A DNA stretch of 15,970 bases, from NCBI GenBank assembly GCA_000697335.1, contig JNEM01010013.1, forward strand, positions 1 to 15,970, read 5' to 3'. The DNA is from Conidiobolus incongruus B7586 (Eukaryota > Entomophthoromycota > Entomophthoromycetes > Entomophthorales > Conidiobolaceae). Position numbers and translations under genes: made by a program. The stretch's first letter is position 1. Every line of letters starts with the position of its first letter. Of the stretch, positions 1 to 8,689 are shown piece after piece. Below the pieces are notes generated by a model. It was given only the letters and a program-made list of their open reading frames with translations. It was not told the DNA's origin and made no database searches.

Positions 1-877
1 AAAGTAATATATAACTTACTATTAATTAATTTTCCTTGAGGTATTAAATAAGAAAACTATATACCATTATAATCTATTACAACAATTAACATTCACTTAT
101 ATTTAAAGTGTTTATTCATTGGAATTTATAGAGGGGATTGATTTAGCTTAACCCAACATCTTGTTTTATTTTTAAGTAAAGGATTATATAAAGGAATCTA
201 AGATTCATTAATTGTAAGTATTCACTGTAAAAACCTTTGTTTTTGGTTATACCTTAATAAGTTTAGTTTAGCTATAGCTACTCTAGTTTTCTTTTAGGTT
301 TCTGTTAAATTATAAGGTATCTATTTTACATTTTTATTAATTAATCCAAGTTTAAACTTAAGTAAATATAACATGCTTGTATAATTAATATTAAATTGCT
401 TTAATAGTTCTCTAGCAGAAATAAAAAGGTATTTCTTAATATATTTTTTTACTTTATTGGTAAGTAAAAGAATAACAGTAGAAATTAATCTTTTAGATTT
501 TGGTAAATTTTGAATTGTGTCCCTTCTAGCTTTAAAATCATGAATCTAGCAATATATAGTAGTTTTAGATAAAGCACCATCTCTATAAGCTGTTTACAAG
601 TTTTAGATGATTTTAGAGGGTTTATGGTTAAGTTTTAAAGATACAAAAATAAAAGCCTTTTGATAATCACAATCTAGTTTAAACATAATTAAATTTAAAT
701 ATAAATTTTAAAATCAAAATATTTTAATAAAAAAAATAATTAAAATTGAATATATATATTTAGTTTGAAAATATTTATTTTCCTATATATTATATATATA
801 TATAATATTTCAAAACATATAATATGTTTGAAAGATCAAAAATTAAAAAATTTACCATTTTTTAATTTCCATACTAA
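1..877 (-). mobile_element. mariner (Tc1/mariner, DD34D) DNA transposon, 5' two-thirds, cut by the window edge
   Basis: This copy reads on the minus strand. Its 5' terminal repeat starts at 877, next to a TA at 878-879, and it leaves the window at position 1 inside the transposase region. It matches the full copy at 8690-9967 nearly base for base over the homologous part, apart from an extra stretch of about 40-50 nt in its 5' leader (around 750-800). Translated pieces show mariner features: a helix-turn-helix segment containing GDGALSKTTIY, then ISARELLKQFN, an IPYNLTE stretch (like the WVPHEL region of mariners), a TINES stretch where the first catalytic Asp is expected, and LIPQGKLINSKLYI. 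Several in-frame TAA/TAG codons lie where family members carry Gln or Trp, so the copy is dead. Family assignment is secure. The statement that it is inserted in another mariner is inference. Confidence 0.85.
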
Positions 878-879
878 TA

Positions 880-1488
880 TAAATTAAAGTGTTAGATTAA
901 GTTAAATCAACCCCCTCTACAAATTCCTTTAAATAAACAATTTATTAATAAGCAAATATTAATTGTTGTAATAGATTATAATAATATATGCTATTCTTAT
1001 TTAGTTTTTAAAGGAAAATTAATTAATAGTAAACTTTATATTTTTTTTAAATAAAACTATTTTTAATTAGTATTCTCAATATAATTTGAGAAAACCTATT
1101 ATTTTACATGATAATTGTAAAATACATAAATTTAAAGTTGTAAAAAATTTTCTAATTAAAAATAACTAGAAAAAACTACCATATCTAATATATTCTTTAG
1201 ATTATAACCTATGTGATTATAATTGTTTTAAGCAATTAAAAAACCAGCTTACAAGAAAGAAAATTTCTACAGGAAAATTTAATTGGTTTGTAAAACATTA
1301 AATTTTAGTCTTTAATAAAAAGAACTATTTTTTAAGTGTTAGATCTTTGTTAAAAGTATAGCAAAAAGTTATTAGAAAAAAAAGAAATTAGTAATTTTAT
1401 AATATATATTTATTTTTACTTTTTATATATTAAAATGTTTACTTTTTTTCAATCACAAAAAATTCCCATTACTTAAATTACAAAGTAA
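880..1488 (+). mobile_element. mariner DNA transposon, 3' half, interrupted by the inverted copy to its left
   Basis: This is the 3' half of a second mariner, on the plus strand. It corresponds to about 9357-9967 of the full copy (609 versus 611 bp). Visible protein pieces are LILHDNCKIH-like (second catalytic Asp) and LCDYNCF, the mariner C-D-Y-x-x-F signature carrying the third catalytic Asp, followed by a KQLKNQL-type stretch. It starts just after the TA at 878-879 that borders the minus-strand copy. It ends near 1466-1488 with a diverged 3' terminal repeat (about 17 of 23 positions match the full copy), followed by TA at 1489-1490. Stops interrupt the frame. Unlike the other two copies, its third catalytic Asp codon in the CDY motif is still readable. 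The 3' boundary is less certain than the rest. Confidence 0.75.
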
Positions 1489-2024
1489 TATATATTTACT
1501 ATTATTCTTCAAATTGAAGGAAAGTTTTTAAAAACCAATTAAAAATATATTGATTTTTTTTAAATAAATTTTCAAAATGTATATGAGGAAATTATATTAT
1601 GGAAAACATATATTAATAATACTAAAATCACTTGAAAATTATTTTATTGATAATTTATAGTTAAATTTTATCTTGATTAGTATTTTGAAATTACCAAATT
1701 TTAGTTGAAATGGCATAAATTTCAAAACAGTCTATAATCTTAAAATTGTAATTTTTATTGTACTAATAAAAATAATGAATTTTTTTAAAGTATAATTTAA
1801 ATTTTATTCAATTTTGAAATATTAATATTTGGCAATTAGCCAATTTATATAATATATTGAGTATTATATAATATTGAAAATTAGGCATTCTACGATATTT
1901 AATAAATATATGGATATAAGAATATACTATCGAAATTCAATTAAACACATTAATTTTCATAATGAAGAAGTATAGAATTTGAATATCATTTAATATGCCA
2001 AAAAATTAATTAAAAAATTAACTA
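1489..2024. other. AT-rich intergenic stretch downstream of clpP
   Basis: This stretch lies between the mariner remnant and the clpP stop codon. I see only AT-rich sequence with short simple runs: no extended reading frame, no RNA gene and no clear repeat. It should contain the clpP 3' untranslated region and polyadenylation site, because clpP is transcribed leftward into it, but no strong AATAAA signal follows the stop on the minus strand. Confidence 0.5.
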
Positions 2025-3084
2025 TTATTGAGATTGGACAGGTCTCTTCTCCACCACTTTATCAATCAGCCCAAATTCTTTAGCTTCGATGGGTGTCATA
2101 AAATAATCCCTCTCTACAGCTTTCTCTATACAAGCTATTAATAATATGTTAATTATATATAACCAAAATAGTTACCAATGGTTTCAATATCTTTAATATT
2201 GGTGTGCTTTTGGTAAATTTGATTCAATCTTTCTCTCATTCTGAGGATTTCACGTGCGTGAATTGCTATATCACTAGCCTGTCCACTTGCGCCACCACTA
2301 GGTTGATGAATCATGATTGAAGCATTGGGTAGAGATGTGCGTTTGCCAGGTTCTCCTAAAGATTAATATTATAAGTAATGTAGTATTTGATATATTGGCG
2401 AATACTAGTAATTTACCAGCCGCTAATAATAAAGAGCCCATAGAACAAGCTTGTCCCATACAGAAGGTATGAACGGGTGAGTTAATATACTGAAATTTCC
2501 ATCAAATCAATCACTTATCCATATATACAATTCTAGAATTTGAATATTACCTGCATCTAAAAACCTCAATTAATAAATCATAAATACAATAACAATTAAA
2601 ACATAATTTACAGTATCATAAATAGCCAGTCCAGCACTAACTGACCCTCCAGGACTATTGATATACATATTAATAGGCTTTTCAGGGTCTTCAGCCTCTA
2701 AGAACAATAGTTGGGCTAATATTACATTGGATAAACTGTCATTAATCTAAACTCTTTCAATAAACAATTAAATTGAGAATTAATGATGAAGAATTACCGG
2801 TCCATTTAATATCACAATACGTTCTTTTAACAGTCTAGAGAATATATCGAAGGACCTTTCACCACGAGGCTATAATAATATCAATACTTATTTTAATCAT
2901 ATTTCATTTTATGATTACTGTTTGTTCAATAACAAAAGGGATCAAATTTTGAACTCTCAAATTGCTTGAAAAATTTCTCTAAACCCAAATGTTAATATGA
3001 TATAATTATTAAATTGATATGTTTTACTACTTTAACTTGAATTTGATTCAGTTTAATTAGCGATTTAGTTAGGTTTCTAATCAT
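2025..3084 (-). CDS. clpP: ATP-dependent Clp protease proteolytic subunit ClpP, mitochondrial, 8 exons
   Basis: Predicted 227-aa serine peptidase (family S14) that forms the barrel of the mitochondrial ClpXP protease and degrades unfolded matrix proteins. Exons (minus strand): 3084-3028, 2978-2919, 2869-2798, 2746-2612, 2556-2551, 2489-2417, 2355-2176, 2125-2025. The introns are 49-61 bp, begin mostly GTAA and end AG. The N-terminus [11 protein letters not shown] is basic and lacks acids, and RNFSS at residues 20-24 looks like a matrix-processing site. Mature motifs in order: [18 protein letters not shown] (94-99), AIYDT+MQ, GQACSMG with nucleophile Ser126, MIHQPSGG with His151, and ERDYFM with Asp201. 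The 25-residue Ser-His spacing equals that of E. coli (97/122). [11 protein letters not shown] precedes the C-terminus. No break is seen. The exon 1 donor could also be GTAGTA, 3 nt earlier, which would drop Val19. No Clp ATPase gene lies nearby. Confidence 0.95.
2551..2556 (-). other. clpP: 6-nt microexon of clpP encoding Met-Gln
   Basis: The exon ending in codons for AIYDT (at 2612) and the exon starting YINSP (at 2489) lack the two residues that ClpP proteins carry between them (IYDTMQ in E. coli). Between the two exons lies ATGCAG, preceded by TTTTTAG and followed by GTAATATTC, so it has an acceptor and a donor on its two sides. The flanking introns would be 55 bp (2611-2557) and 61 bp (2550-2490), the same size as the other introns of this gene. 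Including it restores the conserved DTMQY exactly. Because it is 6 nt long and phase 0, skipping it would keep the frame and delete only Met-Gln. Confidence 0.85.
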
Positions 3085-3581
3085 TGTTTCTTATTTCAAT
3101 TATTGATTTTAGATGGTGACGTTTTTAATTATTTATTTAGGGATCTTTCAGAAATAAGAAATTATGGGAATCTATATTATATAGTATACCATACAAATTA
3201 ATCGAGTCAAAAATATAAATTGAATTTATTCAAAATATAATCAAATATAGCATTGGCAGTTTATTACGCATTAATAGAATATTAATTAATTTTTTTCAAA
3301 ACTCTATGAATATTAAGAATACGAATTGATAATTTCAATATGTTTATTATGTTAAAGTAAAATAAATTAGATTTTGATGAAATTTACAATGATTTGAAAT
3401 TGTATATTAAGTAAGAAAATTAATAATTTATATTTAGATATAATGCTATGAAATAATCGAGATTAAATGAAAAAAAAAATTGAATAATTCAAAATACTAA
3501 CGAAAAATAAATAAGAAAAATGAATATAAAACCTTATCAAAGATATTGAAATTGGATTCTTTAAAATAAAAGATAGTGAAA
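3085..3581. promoter_or_regulatory. clpP upstream region, no individual elements identified
   Basis: About 500 bp between the clpP start codon and the tRNA, both on the minus strand. It must hold the clpP promoter and 5' leader, and its right edge holds the tRNA 3' flank. Two short T runs on the minus strand (3568-3571 and 3563-3566) lie just beyond the tRNA and could serve as RNA polymerase III terminators. I recognise no open frame or repeat. Confidence 0.35.
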
Positions 3582-3653
3582 AGCTCTGCCTGAGAATCGA
3601 ACTCAGATCGCAGGATTCAAAGTCCTGAGTGCTAACCATTACACCAGCGGAGC
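3582..3653 (-). tRNA. tRNA-Gln (anticodon UUG)
   Basis: This 72-nt tRNA folds as a full cloverleaf and has no intron. The D arm contains TGGTGTAATGGTTAGCAC, typical of eukaryotic tRNA-Gln. The anticodon stem is CAGGA/TCCTG with loop CTTTGAA, so the anticodon TTG at 3620-3618 reads CAA. The variable region is CGAT, and the T arm is CTGAG, TTCGATT, CTCAG. The acceptor stem GCTCCGC pairs with GCAGAGC except for one C-A mismatch at pair 5-68, and the discriminator base is T. A and B box promoter sequences are present as part of the D and T arms, and CCA is not encoded, as expected for a nuclear gene. A normal CAA-reading tRNA agrees with a standard code, in which TAA is a stop. Confidence 0.95.
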
Positions 3654-5297
3654 CTACTAATTCAGATGATCTATCAAATTAATAGATTAGTTTTAGATTA
3701 CATTTTTTTAATTTTTTATCATTTTTCTCTACACAAATATTCATATTATTTTAAATCTATATTATATTTAATCTGTAGTTTTCTGTACGTTATAATTTTA
3801 TCTATATCTTTTATACCACTATTTGAATATTGACTATTCTACCAATATCTCAACCATTCTTTACTCATATAATATCTTATTTTACTTATTTATATATCCA
3901 ACATATAATCAAACTTATATATCCTTGATAGATATAGGGTTCCTCTTATTATTGTTTTCTATTATCTATTAATAGATCAATAAATGATTCCTCAATTATG
4001 GAATCTTTTAATTTTATGTTTTCATCTCTTTTTGCCATCAAGATATTGAATGAGAATAAGAAAAATCCTCAATCTCAAATTTCACTTCTTTTAAGTATTA
4101 AAAAATGCAGCAATATAATAAAAAACTTAATATTATAGTGATCTAACAATTCATTAACTATATTGATTATTTTAGACTAAAATTTAAAGCATACCATTAT
4201 TGATTCAACAAATATTTTCAAAGTACTCACTATTTCAGTGAATAGCATTCCTCAAATATTTTGTGATCACATGATGAACAAAATAATATGGATTACTGTA
4301 TGGTAACTCATCTTTTTATAAACCTATTGAATCTATTTTAGTGAATTCAACGTTCGGTATTAACAAAATATATTCATTTTAATACTTTAATTTTTGGTAT
4401 TTTTCAAAAAATTACTATAATTCACCCTTTAGCAATCGATTAATTTGAATAAAACTAATGATTATATAGTATTTTTCACTATTACACAAAGTCAAAATTC
4501 CAACACTGTTTTTTAACTTAATTGTTCAGTTTAATCGTAATTGATTTCATGATTTGATTTTTTTCCCAAAAACTGGATTGCAATGTTGTCTTAATTAATA
4601 ATCAATTTTTGGTCCTGGATATAAATTTTATGTAATTTCAAAATTCAATTTGCTTAGAGAATATAATATGAAATTAAAATTTTGTGATTAGATTTCATAT
4701 TCAATACGCTAAATTGGATTTAATGGTAAACCTGGACAGAGTAAAAGAGTGTATCAAAAATTCTACACAAAATAATGGTATTTATAAATTTAACAAAATC
4801 GAAATTGAATGAATATTATTTATTTATCTACTATTGTTCAAAAAGTTGATTGTTAAGAGGATAGTAACGTTAATGAGTATTAAAATCATTAAACTTTCAA
4901 AGAGCAATATCAATATTAGCCGTAGATTTTGTTATAAAGGATAATACTAAGTTTGACATTTATGTAGCACAATAATCAAGGATGAGATATTACAATATAG
5001 AAGTATGAACATATAAATAGGAATCAATAACCAGTAAATTACGGTAATAAAGTAAAATAGAGTGATAATCAATAAGTATTTAATAGCGAGGGAATGGTAC
5101 TCTTTCTAGTAATTGGAATCCGGTAAGCAAGATTGATGTTCTTTTTCATTTATAATGATTAAGTATGATGTCAAAATATCAATATAATACTAAACAATAG
5201 GAGTTAATTGAAAAATATATTAAATTTAATTTAAATAATGAAAAAATAATGATACTTTATTAATTAAAAATTAAATGATTTTCTATGTAGTAATACA
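3654..5297. other. 1.6-kb gap without a recognised gene
   Basis: This region separates the tRNA from the receptor gene. Reading both strands I find no extended frame, no RNA gene and no transposon end. The only open stretch of note is a 29-codon minus-strand frame at 3949-4038, listed separately. The composition is AT-rich but more mixed than the transposon regions, with scattered C and G, so it looks like ordinary intergenic DNA rather than decayed repeat. The right end should hold the receptor gene's 3' untranslated region. Confidence 0.4.
3949..4038 (-). CDS. short open frame (29 aa), doubtful
   Basis: A minus-strand frame begins ATG GCA AAA AGA GAT and ends with two TAA codons. The peptide starts MAKRDENIKLKDSIIEESF and is hydrophilic, with both acidic and basic residues. 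It belongs to no family I recognise. It might be chance, a true micropeptide or one exon of a spliced gene. No convincing partner exons were found, and its length alone does not exceed what chance allows in this DNA. Confidence 0.12.
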   Translation of the reverse strand: MAKRDENIKLKDSIIEESFIDLLIDNRKQ

Positions 5298-6260
5298 CTA
5301 ATAAATATTTTTCACTCTGTGAAATAAAAGAGCAACTAAAACCTGCCATTCATGTTTAGTCTCTTCTTGAACGAATAATATGACTGATGCGTTAATAAGA
5401 CTTGACATGGATAGTAGGACAGAAGTAGCAACTTCCCAACCCGCATAGTATCCCCAAATATTGAAGTTATAGAGAATGAAAATACAAATTTTGGGCAAAT
5501 ATATGAGGATATAGGCAAAAATGAGACCTAATAACTTGATTGATGTAGTGGATTTTTGCGAGTTAATCTCATTTAGCAAAGCGCGATCAGTATTTGACGA
5601 AGTCCTTTTCATTTTATCGTAGTATTTATGATAAAATCTAAAAATCAGCAGGTATGAAACACATACGACTAATACCATAATCACAGCTTTTACAGAGATG
5701 ATTGGACCGAATGTACTACTGTTCTCAAATTGGTTAAGTTCCATTTCTGACATTTGACAAAAGTCACCCCATGATATTTCTGTAAAATTCCAGGTGAGAC
5801 AACTTGCACCAATCCAGTTATAGGCTAAAATCAATCCTAATAGTATACTCCAGTATAATGAGTCAAATTTGATATTGAACACGATTACAAGACAACGGAT
5901 TAAACCCAAAATACTCACTATATCAAAAGAGCTAAGAGTTGAAGCAAAGAATATAGTTCCCGAAGCTTTACAAAAGGTAGGATCATTAAACTTTTCCAAA
6001 TTTCCAGCAGTAGCCCATTTATACACTATACGAATCATCAAGGAGAGTGCACTCGCAATATCCAATGCTGTAATCAGACAAGACAATACCGTATCAATTT
6101 TCAATATTCTAATTCTAATAATCAATATATAAACAACTAATAAATTTAAAAATAAGCCACCAAAACTGAGAATAAACATAATAATTTCCCCTGTCAAATA
6201 CCATGGATCGGAAGTTTGATCGAGAGGACTCGCATGTCCAGTATGAAGGTGCTCGTCCAT
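5298..6260 (-). CDS. rhodopsin-like (class A) seven-helix G-protein-coupled receptor
   Basis: This 320-aa intronless receptor probably sits in the plasma membrane and signals through a heterotrimeric G protein. Its ligand is unknown. Seven hydrophobic helices lie at about 24-50, 57-80, 98-130, 136-156, 187-210, 241-265 and 275-298. Class A landmarks are present: Asn39 in helix 1 (N1.50), Asp67 in helix 2 (D2.50), Cys97 before helix 3 pairing plausibly with Cys168 in the second extracellular loop (WGDFC), Arg122 at the DRY position (here IRC), YLP with Pro256 in helix 6, and Asn290 at the start of the NPxxY position (here NASVI), then a polar helix 8 (QEETKHEW). The third intracellular loop is basic and Ser/Thr rich. 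An in-frame TGA nine codons upstream with no ATG between supports the start. The last residues after Trp305 are less certain. The gene resembles class A receptors more than fungal Ste2/Ste3, nutrient or opsin types. Confidence 0.85.
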   Translation of the reverse strand: MDEHLHTGHASPLDQTSDPWYLTGEIIMFILSFGGLFLNLLVVYILIIRIRILKIDTVLSCLITALDIASALSLMIRIVYKWATAGNLEKFNDPTFCKASGTIFFASTLSSFDIVSILGLIRCLVIVFNIKFDSLYWSILLGLILAYNWIGASCLTWNFTEISWGDFCQMSEMELNQFENSSTFGPIISVKAVIMVLVVCVSYLLIFRFYHKYYDKMKRTSSNTDRALLNEINSQKSTTSIKLLGLIFAYILIYLPKICIFILYNFNIWGYYAGWEVATSVLLSMSSLINASVILFVQEETKHEWQVLVALLFHRVKNIY

Positions 6261-6288
6261 AGTAAAAGTCGAAAAATAATATCAAATA

Positions 6289-6307
6289 TCGAAGATTAAG
6301 ACTTCGA
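6289..6307. repeat. small perfect inverted repeat in the receptor leader/promoter
   Basis: TCGAAG at 6289-6294 and CTTCGA at 6302-6307 are perfect reverse complements separated by 7 nt. They lie between the TATA-like element and the receptor start codon. This could be a dimeric regulator site or an RNA hairpin in the leader. It could also be chance, although both arms carry a CpG, which is scarce here. Confidence 0.3.
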
Positions 6308-6308
6308 A

Positions 6309-6319
6309 CCTTTTAAATA
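6309..6319 (-). promoter_or_regulatory. TATA-like element upstream of the receptor gene
   Basis: On the minus strand the sequence TATTTAAAAGG lies about 50-60 bp before the receptor ATG. It resembles a TATA box and would place transcription start about 20-30 bp further on, giving a short leader. In DNA this AT-rich such matches arise by chance, so position is the main support. Confidence 0.3.
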
Positions 6320-6602
6320 CTATGGATAAATACTTTAAATTCTTGTACCACCTATCAATGGGAAATAACTTAACCATACAGGGAAGAATAAATTTAAAAA
6401 CAATTGTTAAATGATATAATTTTTATAATTATTTAATTATTTTGATTGTTTGACGAGATATCAATCAAGTTCTGACTATAAATTAACTATAATACTTATT
6501 TGATTAATAATAAAGAGTATGGCTTAATAATAATTAAGTCATTTAATATATATATAGCTGTCAAACTTTTTAATTAGTCACCTGAAGAATATAAATTGGT
6601 TA

Positions 6603-6740
6603 TTAACCCACTAAGCGAAAACAGGTTTCAACCCCGCCAAATGTGCGACATTGATTTAAATTCATGATCTTGTAGCACCAAACCCACGTTTCGCTTTTAA
6701 TCATACAAAACCCTTTATAATTCGCATCAACCTCGCCCAT
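6603..6740 (-). CDS. 45-codon open frame inside a GC- and CpG-rich island, unknown
   Basis: The stretch about 6595-6756 is near 40% G+C by hand count and has about seven CpG, against very low values around it. On the minus strand it carries an ATG-to-TAA frame of 45 aa starting MGEVDANYKGF, then KSETWVWCYK and CRTFGGVETCF. It has three Cys, two Trp and GC-ending codons unlike clpP or the receptor. An in-frame TAG lies three codons upstream. I do not recognise the peptide. The island also has an imperfect inverted repeat (AAGCGAAA near 6613, TTTCGCTT near 6690) and a GGTTGAAACC stretch that loosely resembles a polymerase III B box. A structured RNA, a tRNA-derived SINE fragment or a conserved regulatory block are therefore alternatives to a protein. 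It lies 343 bp upstream of the receptor start, on the same strand. Confidence 0.25.
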   Translation of the reverse strand: MGEVDANYKGFCMIKSETWVWCYKIMNLNQCRTFGGVETCFRLVG

Positions 6741-8687
6741 CCTTAACTATTTTTAAAATGAATTATATTTGAAAAAATATATTATATTTTTATAGAATTC
6801 TAAGTGTAAAACTTTAAAAATTAAATTCTTCAACTAATATACAATATTCCAAAATAAAGTTGAACAATTATTGAATATTATTCTAAGAATTTTTAAAAAT
6901 TTTTATTTTTCATAAATATACATCCGAAAGAATTTAATTGTTGCCACCATTTCATAATACCTGAAAAAAAAATAAATCATTCATTCACAATCGTTCATTG
7001 TCAATGTTATCCACTTGATGAAATTAATAGTCACATAAAATCCAATATCAAATAAAGCTAAACCTTTTGATATAATATATACATAATTTAAATTAGTTGA
7101 GATAATGGTGATTATATGAAAACATATTTAAATATATAATATTTATAATATTCATTTTTATTCGTAAACCGTTTATGTTTTTTAAACTATCAATATATTA
7201 TGAATTATTAACTAAAAAGTGAGAAATATCAACATGTTATTTAACATTATTGGTGTAAATTACTACTTGATTAATGCTATTTGGTTGACCGCATTTTATA
7301 GTAAAGAATTCTGGTTAATTGTAATATTTTATAATTTAAGTAATTTCTAATATATATTTCATTGATTTGTATCACTTAAGTTGAATTAATTGTTTAATAT
7401 ATTAATAGTTAGTAATAATGCTTTATTTATCTATATTTATTATATCTCACTATCAACTTTATTAGATACTAAAAATATATAACTAATACATTTTATAATG
7501 ATAAAATGACTTGTATTATCAATATCGTAGTTATAATTGATAATTGTGTTTATTGTCTCAATGTAATAATTCGAACAATGAACAACTAGCATATTTTCTA
7601 ATATAAAGATAAATTAATACCAAATTTATTTTACATTGGAATAAATATAATTATATTTGTCATTGATATTGAATTGTAAATGTAATTTATAGTCTTTGTA
7701 TAAATAACTATTTATATTTTATCTATTACTTTGTTATATAGTTGTTAATTGTTTTTACGGCAGAATATAATTTATTACTTTAATAGTTGTTAAATCTTTG
7801 GAAAGATCATATATATAGTTTATTTATATAAGTATATTGCTTTTGTTATTTTGATTTATCACTAGTCAATTTTGAGATTTTTTATAAACAGGAAAATAAT
7901 ACAAATTTTGAAATTACGATTGTTAAAAATTAAAAATTTTGAATTTGAATTATTTATATATTTTGTCAAATTTTTAAATAATAAAATCACTGAATATAAT
8001 ACTTAAATATATTACTGAATGATTTATTCTGATTATATTAATTATATCACTAAATACTATTTATTATTAAGTTATTACGGTGATTTCACAATCATATATT
8101 CTTGATCTCGTTAAATTTTTAAAACTAGAGTTTTTGATCTGTATTATTCTCCTTTTAAATATTGCTTAAATATTATTCAATCTATCTTTATTGTATGGGT
8201 TTTAGGATGCTACATTTTCATATTTATATGAATATCAATATTGAATTTTATATCTTTAAGGTTTTTGGACAGATTTTGGCAAGTTTTCAAATTTAATTGG
8301 ATAATTTATATTTTAAATCTGATATACAATATTGATAAATTTAGTATTTGCTAATATTGCTATATCATCTACTACTATCTGTTGATTATACAATATTTAT
8401 TCATTAACCTGTGATATTTATACTTAAAACTAATCCAAAGTTATTTTAATTTCAAGATTTTTTTTAGCATTTGGTTTAACCAAATTATATTTTATATAAT
8501 ATATATTATGATATCAAATTTAACTTATATTATATTAATTATAAATTTAAAAATTTCATCAAATATATTTTGAATTATTTCAAAGTAATTCTATTAACTT
8601 ATATAATTTGTCATATTATACTATTAAAAACTTTTGAATATTATATTGATATTTTAATTTTTTAATATATTTGGTTATATATTATAA
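6741..8687. other. 1.9-kb AT-rich stretch without recognised features
   Basis: Very AT-rich DNA between the GC island and the mariner. I see no long frame, no tRNA, no terminal repeat pairs and no similarity to the two transposon families of the window. Stops are frequent in all six frames. It could be old, fully eroded repeat or plain spacer, and the sequence does not let me decide. Confidence 0.4.
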
Positions 8688-8689
8688 TA

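Noticed and set aside
780-805. TATATA run as a microsatellite of interest
   Set aside because: Simple AT repeat in the leader of a decayed mariner; expected in such AT-rich DNA.
2025-3084. clpP as a broken pseudogene
   Set aside because: The frame seems interrupted only because of seven short GT-AG introns. Spliced, it gives a full ClpP with Ser126, His151 and Asp201 and a mitochondrial leader.
2025-3084. Plastid or bacterial clpP
   Set aside because: Multiple spliceosomal-type introns and a matrix-targeting N-terminus indicate a nuclear gene for the mitochondrial protein.
5336-5518. 60-codon minus-strand open frame
   Set aside because: It lies inside the receptor gene in another frame, and the receptor frame shows seven helices and class A landmarks.
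5869-6132. 87-codon plus-strand open frame
   Set aside because: Antisense shadow of the receptor gene, with no family features of its own.
6741-8687. CRISPR array, rRNA or further tRNA genes
   Set aside because: No regularly spaced repeats, conserved rRNA blocks or cloverleaf patterns were seen on either strand.
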